The notes under the pieces are model-generated. The model did not search any database and was not told the DNA's origin. It was given only the letters and a program-made list of their open reading frames with translations. 64,000 bases of DNA from Oscillospiraceae bacterium. Its GTDB lineage: Bacteria > Bacillota > Clostridia > Oscillospirales > Acutalibacteraceae. Each line of letters begins with the position of its first letter. Within the stretch, counting starts at the first letter, position 1. Shown one piece after another: positions 16,657 to 25,365 of the stretch. Both the position numbers and the translations under genes were made by a program. The stretch covers positions 1 to 64,000 of the forward strand of contig SVPN01000006.1 of assembly GCA_015065805.1 (NCBI GenBank). Direction: 5' to 3'.

Positions 16657-19500
16657 TTATCGAATCAGCTTGCCGTCTTCATCGAAGGTGTAGTAGCCTG
16701 CGAAGAACGGATAGCCCTCCTCGGTAAAGACGCCCTCCACAAATTCCTTTGTCAGGTATTGCGTTTTGCCCTTTACCACCTTGTGTCCGTCGCCGATGAA
16801 ATAGAAATCGCCCTCAAATTCCACTAACTGATAGGCTTTGAGACGGACATTGTTTCTGTAGAAGCCGTCGCCGACAACGCCGTTCCTGATGATCATTTTG
16901 CCCTCGGCATCAAAGCTGTAGGTGCCCGCCTGCATCGGCGTGCCGTCGGCATAGGTGAAGCCCGCCACATAGCTCTCGGACAGGTACACTGTCTTGTTTT
17001 TTGCCAGCTTGTGCGCGTCGCTGACGAAGTAGAAATTGCCCTCAAATTCCGCCAGTTGATACGCCTTGAGCTGAACATTGTTCTTGTAGAAATTGTCACC
17101 GACGGGGCCGTTCTTGATGATCATTTTGCCCTCGGCATCAAAACTGTAGGTACCCGCCTGCATCGGCGTGCCGTCGGGGTTGGTGTGTCCGCTGACGTAG
17201 CTGTCGTTCAGATACACGGTCTTGTTCTTTGCCAGCTTGTGTGCGTCGCTGACGAAATAATACTCACCCTCGAACTCCACTAACTGATATGCCTTGAGCT
17301 GGGTGTTGTTCTTGTAGAAATTGTCACCGACGGGACCGTTTTTGATGATCATTCTGCCCTCGGCATCGAAGGTGTAGGTGCCCGCCTGCATCGGCGTGCC
17401 GTCGGGGTTGGTGTGTCCGCTGACAAAGCTGTCGTTCAGATAGACATTTTTGCCCTTCACTAACTTATGTGCATCGCTGATGAAGTAGTAGTATCCTTCA
17501 AATTCCACTAACTGATATGCCTTGAGCTGGGTATTGTTCTTGTAGAAATTGTCACCGACGGGGCCGTTCTTGATGATCATTCTGCCCTCGGCATCGAAGG
17601 TGTAGGTGCCCGCCTGCATTGCACTGCCGTCGGGGTTGGTGTGTCCGCTGACAAAGCTGTCGTTCAGATAGACATTTTTGCCCTTCACTAACTTATGTGC
17701 ATCGCTGATGAAGTAGTAGTATCCTTCAAATTCCACTAACTGATATGCCTTGAGCTGGGTGTTGTTCCTGTAGAAATTGTCACCGACAGGGCCGTTCTTG
17801 ATGATCATTCTGCCCTCGGCATCAAAGGTGTAAGTGCCCGCCTGCATCGGCGTGCCGTCAGGGTTGGTGTGTCCGCTGACATAGCTGTCGTTCAGGTACA
17901 CATTTTTGCCCTTTACCAGCTTGTGTGCGTCACTGATGAAGTAATGGTGTCCTTCAAATTCTACCAGCTGATATGCCTTGAGCTGGGTGTTGTTTTTATA
18001 GAATTTGTCGCCGACGGGTCCGTTCTTGATGATCATCTTGCCCTCGGCATCGAAGCTGTAGGTGCCCGCCGAAAGCGGTGTGCCGTCAGCATAGGTATGC
18101 CCGCTGACAAACGTATCGTTCAGATACACATTTTTGCTCTTCGCAAGCTTATTACCGTCGGAAACAAAATAAAACGCGCCGTTATGTGCCACTAACTGAT
18201 ACGCCTTGAGCTGGACATTGTTCTTGTAGAAATACTCCCCGAAGGGGCCGGTGTACGTTTTCGGCGTAACGGTCACGCCGCCGTCCACCCATGCGGCCTG
18301 CGGCTCATAGCCGTTGACCGTGCCGTCATAGGACGATGCCTGCGCATAACACAGACCGATCACCGACGATTGACGGATCTCCTGCTTTGCCTTGAGCGTC
18401 ACCGTGGCAACCACCGTGTCCGCCGCTAATGCATAGCCGCGGATATCCATCGCCGTCATCCACACCTCGCCCTTATCGGTCAGCGGATGAAGCGGTTCGG
18501 GATTGACCGTCTGATACGAAAAGCGGGAGATCTTGCCTGCAAACACGCCCTCGACCCATTCCCACTGCGTATCGTCAAAGCACACATTGAGCTGCAGACC
18601 GTTGAGGTCGGCAACCTCGCTTGCCGTAATATTCAGCGTGACCGTTTCGCCTGCGGCAACACTGCCCTCGCAGGACACCGTCTCCACCGTATAGGTAACA
18701 TAGGTTTCGGCAGGAACCGTTGTGGTGGGCGCCGTGACGGCAACACCGCCGTGTGCGACACCGCAGGTCAGTGCCTGAAACTCACAGACTGCCTGCGCGG
18801 AAACGGCCTTGGCGGTTTTGAGCGTGACCGCCGTATCCATCGTGATATCCGTAACCGCCTCAAAGCACAGGGTCACAACGGTATCATCCTGTGCAAAGCT
18901 GTGCTTTTGCAACGACAGCATCGTCATCCACACTTCCTTGACAGCACCGCTGATACCGATCGGTTCGTCGTTGACCGACAGCGTTGCGGACGGCTTTGCC
19001 GACACCGCCTCCTTGAAGGACAGGAACGTGCTGTCATACGCCACGCGGAGCTCTAAGCCGATCAGCTCGGAAACCTGCGACACGGTCAGCGCGATCTCCA
19101 CCGTTTCGCCCGCTTTGATCGCCGTCTCGGTCTGCACCGTTTCCAGTGCAAAATCCGCATACGGCTGTGCGGGGGTCTGTGCCTCGCCTGCAAAAACCGT
19201 TGACACGCCGTTGATGTAGTTATATACGCACATCGCATCGAAAATATCCACCGTGCCGTCGCCGAACACATCCATTTTCGACAGATTGGCGGCGGTCATC
19301 CCCTGTTGACCGCTGATGTACTGCGTCACCGCCATCAGATCGGTCAGGTTGATCTTCCCGTCGCCGTTATAGTCGCCGCTGCCCACAGTCGTTGCGGCAA
19401 TCGCCGTCTCCTGCGCCGAAGCAGGGGTGACCGCCATTCCCGCCATCGTACCGATCAGCAGGGCAATGCTCAACAAAATTGCTGAAACCGAGCGCTTCAT
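16657..19500 (-). CDS. Secreted dockerin/cohesin-like protein with seven 76-residue repeats
   Basis: The protein has 947 residues. A signal peptide ends at PASA (29). Residues 42-99 are a type I dockerin with two calcium loops, DYNGDGKINLTD and DVFGDGTVDIFD. Two cohesin-like/adhesion beta-sandwich modules follow (about 110-260 and 275-420), containing GLELRVAYD and GLQLNVCFD. The C-terminal 530 residues are seven tandem 76-residue repeats of the form GPVGDNFYKNN..LKAYQLVEFEG.YYF..DAHKL. ending TF-DAEG-MI. The N-terminal dockerin could dock onto a cohesin scaffold such as the one at the left edge, which is inference. The aromatic/Gly repeat style recalls wall- or glucan-binding repeats. No catalytic domain is seen. 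Confidence 0.88.
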   Translation of the reverse strand: MKRSVSAILLSIALLIGTMAGMAVTPASAQETAIAATTVGSGDYNGDGKINLTDLMAVTQYISGQQGMTAANLSKMDVFGDGTVDIFDAMCVYNYINGVSTVFAGEAQTPAQPYADFALETVQTETAIKAGETVEIALTVSQVSELIGLELRVAYDSTFLSFKEAVSAKPSATLSVNDEPIGISGAVKEVWMTMLSLQKHSFAQDDTVVTLCFEAVTDITMDTAVTLKTAKAVSAQAVCEFQALTCGVAHGGVAVTAPTTTVPAETYVTYTVETVSCEGSVAAGETVTLNITASEVADLNGLQLNVCFDDTQWEWVEGVFAGKISRFSYQTVNPEPLHPLTDKGEVWMTAMDIRGYALAADTVVATVTLKAKQEIRQSSVIGLCYAQASSYDGTVNGYEPQAAWVDGGVTVTPKTYTGPFGEYFYKNNVQLKAYQLVAHNGAFYFVSDGNKLAKSKNVYLNDTFVSGHTYADGTPLSAGTYSFDAEGKMIIKNGPVGDKFYKNNTQLKAYQLVEFEGHHYFISDAHKLVKGKNVYLNDSYVSGHTNPDGTPMQAGTYTFDAEGRMIIKNGPVGDNFYRNNTQLKAYQLVEFEGYYYFISDAHKLVKGKNVYLNDSFVSGHTNPDGSAMQAGTYTFDAEGRMIIKNGPVGDNFYKNNTQLKAYQLVEFEGYYYFISDAHKLVKGKNVYLNDSFVSGHTNPDGTPMQAGTYTFDAEGRMIIKNGPVGDNFYKNNTQLKAYQLVEFEGEYYFVSDAHKLAKNKTVYLNDSYVSGHTNPDGTPMQAGTYSFDAEGKMIIKNGPVGDNFYKNNVQLKAYQLAEFEGNFYFVSDAHKLAKNKTVYLSESYVAGFTYADGTPMQAGTYSFDAEGKMIIRNGVVGDGFYRNNVRLKAYQLVEFEGDFYFIGDGHKVVKGKTQYLTKEFVEGVFTEEGYPFFAGYYTFDEDGKLIR
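16660..18249 (-). repeat. Seven tandem 228-bp repeats encoding 76-residue units
   Basis: Unit boundaries at the protein level fall at 18249, 18021, 17793, 17565, 17337, 17109 and 16881, each starting with the GPVGD-type motif. Units 3 and 4 are almost identical in DNA. The last unit is 74 residues and most diverged. The same unit occurs in the protein at 37424-39967. Confidence 0.92.
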
Positions 19501-19556
19501 TCGCCATTCTCCTTTGTTTTATCCGACTTTTCCTGTGTACAGATACTCCTGATTGT

Positions 19557-19585
19557 ATCATACTGGATTTTCGGCAAAAAGTCAA
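19557..19585 (-). promoter_or_regulatory. Promoter of the dockerin/repeat protein gene
   Basis: TTGACT (19585-19580) and TATGAT (19562-19557) have a 17-bp spacer on the minus strand. SD AAGGAGAA precedes the ATG at 19500. Confidence 0.75.
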
Positions 19586-19596
19586 ATAGAATCTCA

Positions 19597-19635
19597 AAAA
19601 GAAGCAAGCCCCGCGGAGAGATCCGCAGGGCTTGC
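19597..19635 (-). terminator. Terminator of the EF-G-like gene
   Basis: GCAAGCCCCGCGGA (19603-19616) pairs with TCCGCAGGGCTTGC (19622-19635). The minus strand then reads TTCTTTTTG. Confidence 0.85.
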
Positions 19636-19645
19636 CGGTTTCCTT

Positions 19646-21712
19646 TTATTCTTCGTCGGTCTTGTTTTCCGCAATGACCTTTTCCGCCACGGCGTGCGGT
19701 GCTTCTTCGTAGCGCTCAAACACGATGGTGAAATAGCCTCTGCCCTGCGTCAACGAACGGAGCATCGTGGAATAATCCATCGCTTCCGCCATCGGAACTT
19801 CCGCCTCCACACAGGTCAGACCGTCCTCTGCAGGCTCCATACCCAGCACGCGACCGCGACGCTTGGTGATATCGCCCATAATGTCGCCCGTGTAATCGCC
19901 GGGGACATAGACCTTCATCGCGCCGATGGGCTCGAGCAACACGGGATTCGCCTCGGGAACGCCCGCTTTGTATGCAAGTGCTGCGGCGGTCTTGAACGCC
20001 ATTTCCGAGGAGTCAACGGGATGGTACGAGCCGTCCACCAGTGTGGCTTTAAGACCGACCATCGGGAAGCCTGCCAGCACACCCTTCAGGGCGCTGTCGC
20101 GGATACCCTTTTCGACGGCGGGGAAGAAGTTCTTGGGCACCGAGCCGCCGAACACGCTTTCCTCAAACAGGATCTCATCGCCGTCGTGCGGTTCAAACAC
20201 GATCCACACATCGCCGAACTGACCGTGACCGCCCGACTGCTTCTTGTGACGTCCCTGCACCTTGACCTGCTTGCGGATCGTCTCACGGTAAGGCACCTTC
20301 GGGGTCTCGAACTGCACCTCCACGCCGAACTTGTTCTTCAGCTTGGAAGCAATGACATCCAGATGCTGTTCACCGAGACCCGACAACACGGATTCCTTGG
20401 TTTCGCTGTTATATTCAAAGCGGATGGTGGGATCCTCCTCCATCAGCTTCATCAGCGAAGCGGCGATCTTTTCCTCGTCACCCTTATTCTTGGGAAGGAC
20501 GGCGACGGACAGACACGGTGCTTCAAACACCACGGGCGGCAGGATGATCGGACGGATCGGCGAGCAGAGGGTATCGCCCGTGTTGGCGCCTGCCAGCTTG
20601 GCAACAGCACCGATATCGCCCGCAGGGACACACGGCGTTTCGGTCTGCTTCTTGCCGCAGACGGTATACAGCTTGCCGATGCGCTCCGTTGCACCCGTAC
20701 GCATATTCATCAGGGTTGAATCGGAGGTGACCTTACCGCTGATGACCTTGAAATACACGAGCTTGCCGATAAACGGATCAACGACCGTCTTAAACACGAT
20801 CGCCGCCGTCTGTGCGCTTTCGTTGACGGTCAGCGCCACTTCGTTGCCGTCGGGATCGACACCCGTCTCACCCGCAACCGTCTCCGCCCAGGGAGCCAGC
20901 CACGTCAAGCCGTTGAGAAGCTGATCCACGCCCTCTAACTCCTGTGCCGAGCCGCAGAAGATCGGCGCGATCTCGCCCTTACGGACGCCGCTTGCCAGAC
21001 CGAGGATCAGCTCGTCGGGCGTAAATTCGATGCCCGAGAAGTATTTCTCCATCAGGTCCTCGCTGGTTTCGGCAACCGCTTCGTACATCGCGGTGCGCAG
21101 ACCCTCTAAACGGTGCTCCATATCGGGAATGGGCACTTCGATCGCCTTGCCGTTTTCATAGCGGTAGGCGCGGTATTCCAGCAGGTTGACATAGCACTGC
21201 ACCTTGTGATCCACGACATACGGAACCACGATCGGGCAGACCGTCGGACCGAAGGTTGCCTTCAGGTCTTCGAACACTTTATAGAAATCCGCGCTTTCGC
21301 GGTCGAGCTTATTCACAAACAGCAGCTTGGCAATGCCCTTTTTAGACGCCGCACGGTATGCCTTTTCGACACCGACGGTGACACCGCTCTTGCCCGAGAT
21401 GACGATCAGGGCACTGCCCGCGGCGCGCATACCCTCACTCATACCGCCTGCAAAATCAAACAGACCGGGAGTGTCAAGCAGGTTCATCTTTGTATTTTTC
21501 CACTCGATCGGCACGATCGCCGTCGAAACCGAGGCTTTGCGGCGGATCTCTTCGGGATCAAAGTCGCTGACCGTATTACCGTCGGCAACGCGTCCGAGGC
21601 GGTCGGGGTTGGCAGTCAGATAATATGCCGCCTCCACAAGAGAGGTCTTGCCCGCGCCCGCGTGACCCGCGATGACGACGTTACGGATATTTTTCGCTGT
21701 ATACTGCTTCAT
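19646..21712 (-). CDS. Elongation factor G paralogue (FusA2-like translational GTPase)
   Basis: The protein has 688 residues with EF-G domain order. The P-loop is GHAGAGKTS and G4 is NKLD. G3 reads DTPGLFDF instead of DTPGHVDF, so the histidine that activates the hydrolytic water is a leucine. The switch I region reads RRKASVSTAI rather than RGITI. The known EF-G-like paralogues of Firmicutes also differ at these sites, and some act in recycling or have lost translocase activity. A canonical fusA is presumably elsewhere. The gene stands alone, with AAAGGGG as SD and a terminator after it. Confidence 0.88.
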   Translation of the reverse strand: MKQYTAKNIRNVVIAGHAGAGKTSLVEAAYYLTANPDRLGRVADGNTVSDFDPEEIRRKASVSTAIVPIEWKNTKMNLLDTPGLFDFAGGMSEGMRAAGSALIVISGKSGVTVGVEKAYRAASKKGIAKLLFVNKLDRESADFYKVFEDLKATFGPTVCPIVVPYVVDHKVQCYVNLLEYRAYRYENGKAIEVPIPDMEHRLEGLRTAMYEAVAETSEDLMEKYFSGIEFTPDELILGLASGVRKGEIAPIFCGSAQELEGVDQLLNGLTWLAPWAETVAGETGVDPDGNEVALTVNESAQTAAIVFKTVVDPFIGKLVYFKVISGKVTSDSTLMNMRTGATERIGKLYTVCGKKQTETPCVPAGDIGAVAKLAGANTGDTLCSPIRPIILPPVVFEAPCLSVAVLPKNKGDEEKIAASLMKLMEEDPTIRFEYNSETKESVLSGLGEQHLDVIASKLKNKFGVEVQFETPKVPYRETIRKQVKVQGRHKKQSGGHGQFGDVWIVFEPHDGDEILFEESVFGGSVPKNFFPAVEKGIRDSALKGVLAGFPMVGLKATLVDGSYHPVDSSEMAFKTAAALAYKAGVPEANPVLLEPIGAMKVYVPGDYTGDIMGDITKRRGRVLGMEPAEDGLTCVEAEVPMAEAMDYSTMLRSLTQGRGYFTIVFERYEEAPHAVAEKVIAENKTDEE

Positions 21713-21885
21713 AGAACAGTCCCCTTTCGTCGGATGAGCAAGTGCCCACCCGTTGGTGAATTATCGGACACATATGTTGGCATTTTGAGGTGATTTTGTA
21801 CAAAATGTTTCCAGTTGTCTATGTGCCTTTTGATAATTATATACGATTATTCCGAATTTTTCAACTGCTTTTTCAAAATAAATCG

Positions 21886-21925
21886 AAAAAGTGCCCCCGT
21901 TTTCAAAAAACGGGAGCACTTTTTT
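21886..21925. terminator. Bidirectional terminator downstream of the P-type-ATPase-like gene
   Basis: AAAAAGTGCCCCCGTTTT pairs with AAACGGGAGCACTTTTT across a CAAA loop, 5 bp beyond the stop codon at 21930. Confidence 0.85.
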
Positions 21926-21929
21926 ACAA

Positions 21930-24320
21930 TTATGAACGGAATATACGGCCGACAAGCCAGCCGACAACACCGTAGACAACCACCGCAACGGGCAACAGCA
22001 CCGCTTTGAGCACCACGCCGGTCGTAGCGGTAATGAACAGGCAGAACAGCATCGCCAGGATGCTCAGCACCATCTGCGAGATGAGCGATGCCCACACGCC
22101 GCGGCGCATACGGCAGCATTGCACCACGCCGAACGCCTTGGACACGGCGTGACCGCCGCACGCCAGCACCGCTTCGGTGCGCTCGGTCTGCGTATCGTGA
22201 AGCAGACCCTCATACACGCGACCTTCACCTGCGGAGAGCACCTCCACCGAACGGACGGGAAGCTCCATCACCTCGCACATCAGCGCTTCGGTGATATTCG
22301 GGTCGCAGGTGCGCACCGTGATGCGCGCGTGCTCGCGCTCAAGCGCACGGAGTTGTTTCTTGATCGCCTCGTTGGCAAGATAACTGACCACAAACATCGC
22401 TGACAGTTCACCGCCCGTGCTCAGATACACAACGGAGCGGTCGTCACGCACATAGCGGTCCTCATATTCCTTGGGAGGCACATCCACGCCGTGATTTTCG
22501 AGCAACCGACGGTTGCCGATGAGCACCCGTCTGCCGCCGACCCAGCCCGACAGACCCATATCCTGCTCGTACGCAAGGCTGTCCACCTCGCGCAGGATGT
22601 CCGTGCGGTTTTCGATCAGGCGGTGGAAGATCGGGCACAGCGGACCCTTGGCGGCGATCATCACCGCCGCGGCATCCGTGATCGCTTCGTCGATGCGTGT
22701 GCCTGAGAAGGTCTTGATGCCGTGGAGCTTGACCCGATCCTTCGGGAACAGCTCCGCCGCCTCGAAGATCACCGTTTTCGGGTGCTTGCCGAAGCTCTGA
22801 GCCGCTTCGAAGCCACCGATCATCGTGCCCTTGCGCAACGCCTTGCGGCACGAGCGCGACACCGCGCGTTGCACCGCAAACATTGACCAGCATGGCATAC
22901 ACAGCATCAGAGAAGTCACAAACAGCAACCACGCCCGTGCCCAGCCGTCGGGGAACAGCAAGCCGTAGCCCACCGCACACAGCACCGAAACGCCGAGCAC
23001 CAGCGGCGCAAACCACCGCATCACGCGGTCAGCGGGGTCGGACGCATACGACATATCCAAAAAACGCGTCAGGAACGACACGCGGCGGAAATACACCACA
23101 CGCGGCAGACCGTCCTCCCCTTCGGGATATCCTAATACATCCGCTACCTTCTGATCCTCCAGTAAGGTTGCGGCGTTTTTCTTTTGCTTTTCATTGCCGA
23201 CAAAGCCGAAATTGGACTGAATGCGTCGGTTTTGCACCTGTCTGCCGAGCGCACCTGCGAGCAGTGCCATTCCCGCCGCCGCAGACAGAAAATACGCCTG
23301 CCCGTCTGAAACGGCCGCCGTTTGCGCAAATTGCGTTACGGTATAGACAAGACCCGTCACACCGCACAGCGCGGGCGGGGTATCCGCATCGGCGCGCAGT
23401 CGGAACAGTCCCTTCAGACCGCTTATGACAAGGCGGTGATTGACGCACAGCAGACCGATGAGTATCGCGGTATGCAATGCCACGAGCACCGACGGCGAAA
23501 ACATCGTCAAAGAGCCGCTGTCGTACAGCACCGTCAGCACGATCAGCAGGATTTCCAGCACCGCACTTGCGATGACCGCCAGACCGCCCATACGGCGACG
23601 GTACGCCAGCTCACTGCGGATGGCATCCGCTTCGGCATATTCGTTGAAATCCTCCAACAGCTCCTCCGCAGAGGCGTCCTCCTCGGGAATCACCTCATCG
23701 GTGTCGCTTTCTTCCTCCTCGCCCGTCAGCTTGAAGCGTGCATGCTCCTCGGGCTCGGGGGTCTTGCCGCCCTCGATGATGCGGAAGCCGCTCACCTTTT
23801 CGCGACGGCGGCGCAGGAGCTCTTCCTCCACCTGCTCCTCGTCCATTTCCTCTTCATAGAAGTTTTCCAGCACCATCTGCCCTTCCAACTGACCGTCCAA
23901 CTCCTGCGTATCGTGCAGGGGATCCGGCTCGGGCGGGGCTACCGACAGCACACGGGTGCGCATACTGACGGCAACGGTTTTCGGCGTTGCCTCTTCGGGT
24001 GCCGGGCGAAACGCGGGGATGCGCCTGGTGTCCTCTTCCTTTTTCTTTTGCACCGCCGCGGCAGGGGATTCCTCCGCCTTGCCGGGAGAGGCGACCTTGA
24101 CATCCTCGTCCCCGTCCTCCTGCGGCTTTGCGCCGAACAGATCCACCGCACTTCGCGGACGGTGCGGATGCGCGGTGCGGGGGTGTTCAAATTTTTCAAC
24201 CGCCGAAGGCGGTGCGGCGGGAGCAACAGCGGGTGTCTCCTGCGATGCCTGCTTTTTTTTCATTTCGTGTTCGAGCAAAATATCCTCCACGGACATATCG
24301 CGCTTCTTTTTCTCGTCCAC
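21930..24320 (-). CDS. P-type-ATPase-like membrane protein lacking the phosphorylation motif
   Basis: The protein has 796 residues from a GTG with AGGAGG upstream. Residues 1-235 are acidic, low complexity and probably disordered. Hydrophobic segments follow at about 246-267, 277-295, 340-358, 437-455 and 463-483, the last containing CMPCWS, like the CPC helix of P1B ATPases. The segment KTVIFEAAELFPKDRV (515-530) aligns with the DKTGTLT phosphorylation loop, but Asp is Glu520 and the rest is changed. GWVGGRRVLIGNRRLLENHG (592-611) matches the nucleotide-binding domain. TCDPNITEALM replaces TGDN..A and the GDGxND hinge is not visible. It looks like a degenerate pseudo-ATPase, sitting 30 bp behind rlmB. 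The role is unknown. Confidence 0.75.
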   Translation of the reverse strand: MDEKKKRDMSVEDILLEHEMKKKQASQETPAVAPAAPPSAVEKFEHPRTAHPHRPRSAVDLFGAKPQEDGDEDVKVASPGKAEESPAAAVQKKKEEDTRRIPAFRPAPEEATPKTVAVSMRTRVLSVAPPEPDPLHDTQELDGQLEGQMVLENFYEEEMDEEQVEEELLRRRREKVSGFRIIEGGKTPEPEEHARFKLTGEEEESDTDEVIPEEDASAEELLEDFNEYAEADAIRSELAYRRRMGGLAVIASAVLEILLIVLTVLYDSGSLTMFSPSVLVALHTAILIGLLCVNHRLVISGLKGLFRLRADADTPPALCGVTGLVYTVTQFAQTAAVSDGQAYFLSAAAGMALLAGALGRQVQNRRIQSNFGFVGNEKQKKNAATLLEDQKVADVLGYPEGEDGLPRVVYFRRVSFLTRFLDMSYASDPADRVMRWFAPLVLGVSVLCAVGYGLLFPDGWARAWLLFVTSLMLCMPCWSMFAVQRAVSRSCRKALRKGTMIGGFEAAQSFGKHPKTVIFEAAELFPKDRVKLHGIKTFSGTRIDEAITDAAAVMIAAKGPLCPIFHRLIENRTDILREVDSLAYEQDMGLSGWVGGRRVLIGNRRLLENHGVDVPPKEYEDRYVRDDRSVVYLSTGGELSAMFVVSYLANEAIKKQLRALEREHARITVRTCDPNITEALMCEVMELPVRSVEVLSAGEGRVYEGLLHDTQTERTEAVLACGGHAVSKAFGVVQCCRMRRGVWASLISQMVLSILAMLFCLFITATTGVVLKAVLLPVAVVVYGVVGWLVGRIFRS

Positions 24321-24350
24321 CGTGCTCCCTCCTTTCTGTTTTCTTCGGAA

Positions 24351-25145
24351 TTATTTCGGATTGCGCGCGGCAATGCCGCCGCGTTGACGCGCGGTCTCGT
24401 ACAGCATCAGACTGCACGCCACCGACGCATTAAGCGAATTGACCTTGCCGACCATCGGCAGGCTGAGCACAAAATCGCACTGCTCCTTGACAAGACGACC
24501 GAGCCCGCGTCCTTCCGAGCCGACCACCAGCGCCACCGCGCCCGTCAGATCGGTCGCGCACCACGGCTCACCGTCCATATCCAGACCGTATACCCACACA
24601 CCGCGCTCCTTCAGCTCGCGCAGGGTGTCGGTGATGTTCGTCACACGCGCCACGGGCACATATTCGATCGCACCCGCCGAGGCTTTGTACACCGCCGCTG
24701 TCAGTCCGACACTGCGGCGCTTAGGAATGATGACCCCGTGCGCACCCGTCGCTTCGGCACTGCGCACGATCGCACCTAAATTGTGCGGATCCTCAAGCTC
24801 ATCACACACGATGAAGAACGGCGGCTCTGCGCGCTCCTCGGCAACGGCAAACAGATCCTCGAGGGTGGCGAATTCCTTGCACGCGGCAATCGCCGCCACG
24901 CCCTGATGATGCGGACCGCACATCGCGTCAAGCTTGCGCGAATCCACATCCTTGACAGGGATGCCGCGCTCACGTGCCTTGGCGATCAGAACCGCAGCAC
25001 TGCCGCCGATGCCCTTGGCAACCAGCAGGCGGTCGATCTCCCGCCCCGAACGAAGTGCCTCACCGACGGCATTGCGCCCGGCGATCACATCCTCAAACGG
25101 TGCTTGCTCTTTTTGCTGACGCGGCTTGGGTTGACGTTCTTTCAT
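24351..25145 (-). CDS. rlmB: 23S rRNA (guanosine-2'-O-)-methyltransferase RlmB-type (SpoU/TrmH)
   Basis: This 264-residue SPOUT methyltransferase has an N-terminal substrate-binding domain (GRNAVGEALRSGREIDRLLV) and the knotted catalytic domain with motifs DPHNLGAIVRSAEATGAHG (motif 1), VVGSEGRGLG (motif 2) and LPMVGKVNSLNASVA (motif 3). The ATG at 25145 is selected because GGAGG is 10 nt upstream; longer frames to 25190 have no better site. It is followed by the pseudo-ATPase gene in the same direction. Confidence 0.92.
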   Translation of the reverse strand: MKERQPKPRQQKEQAPFEDVIAGRNAVGEALRSGREIDRLLVAKGIGGSAAVLIAKARERGIPVKDVDSRKLDAMCGPHHQGVAAIAACKEFATLEDLFAVAEERAEPPFFIVCDELEDPHNLGAIVRSAEATGAHGVIIPKRRSVGLTAAVYKASAGAIEYVPVARVTNITDTLRELKERGVWVYGLDMDGEPWCATDLTGAVALVVGSEGRGLGRLVKEQCDFVLSLPMVGKVNSLNASVACSLMLYETARQRGGIAARNPK

Positions 25146-25279
25146 CGCTGTCATTCCTCCGTTTTTTATATACTTGGTATTGTACCACACTTTTACACAT
25201 AATAACAGCAGGGTTACAAAAATTTAACCCCCCGAACGGCACGGTTTGACGAAAAACGCGAAAAACCGCCTTTCGGATG

Positions 25280-25308
25280 TTGAAATGTTCACATTTATAT
25301 GCTATAAT
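25280..25308 (+). promoter_or_regulatory. Promoter of the LCP gene
   Basis: TTGAAA (25280-25285) and TATAAT (25303-25308) have a 17-bp spacer, 57 bp before the ATG. Confidence 0.8.
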
Positions 25309-25365
25309 GTCAAACTGGATGAATTTGATAATCACACTTCTTTTTCGGAAAGAGGCGTTTTGTTT

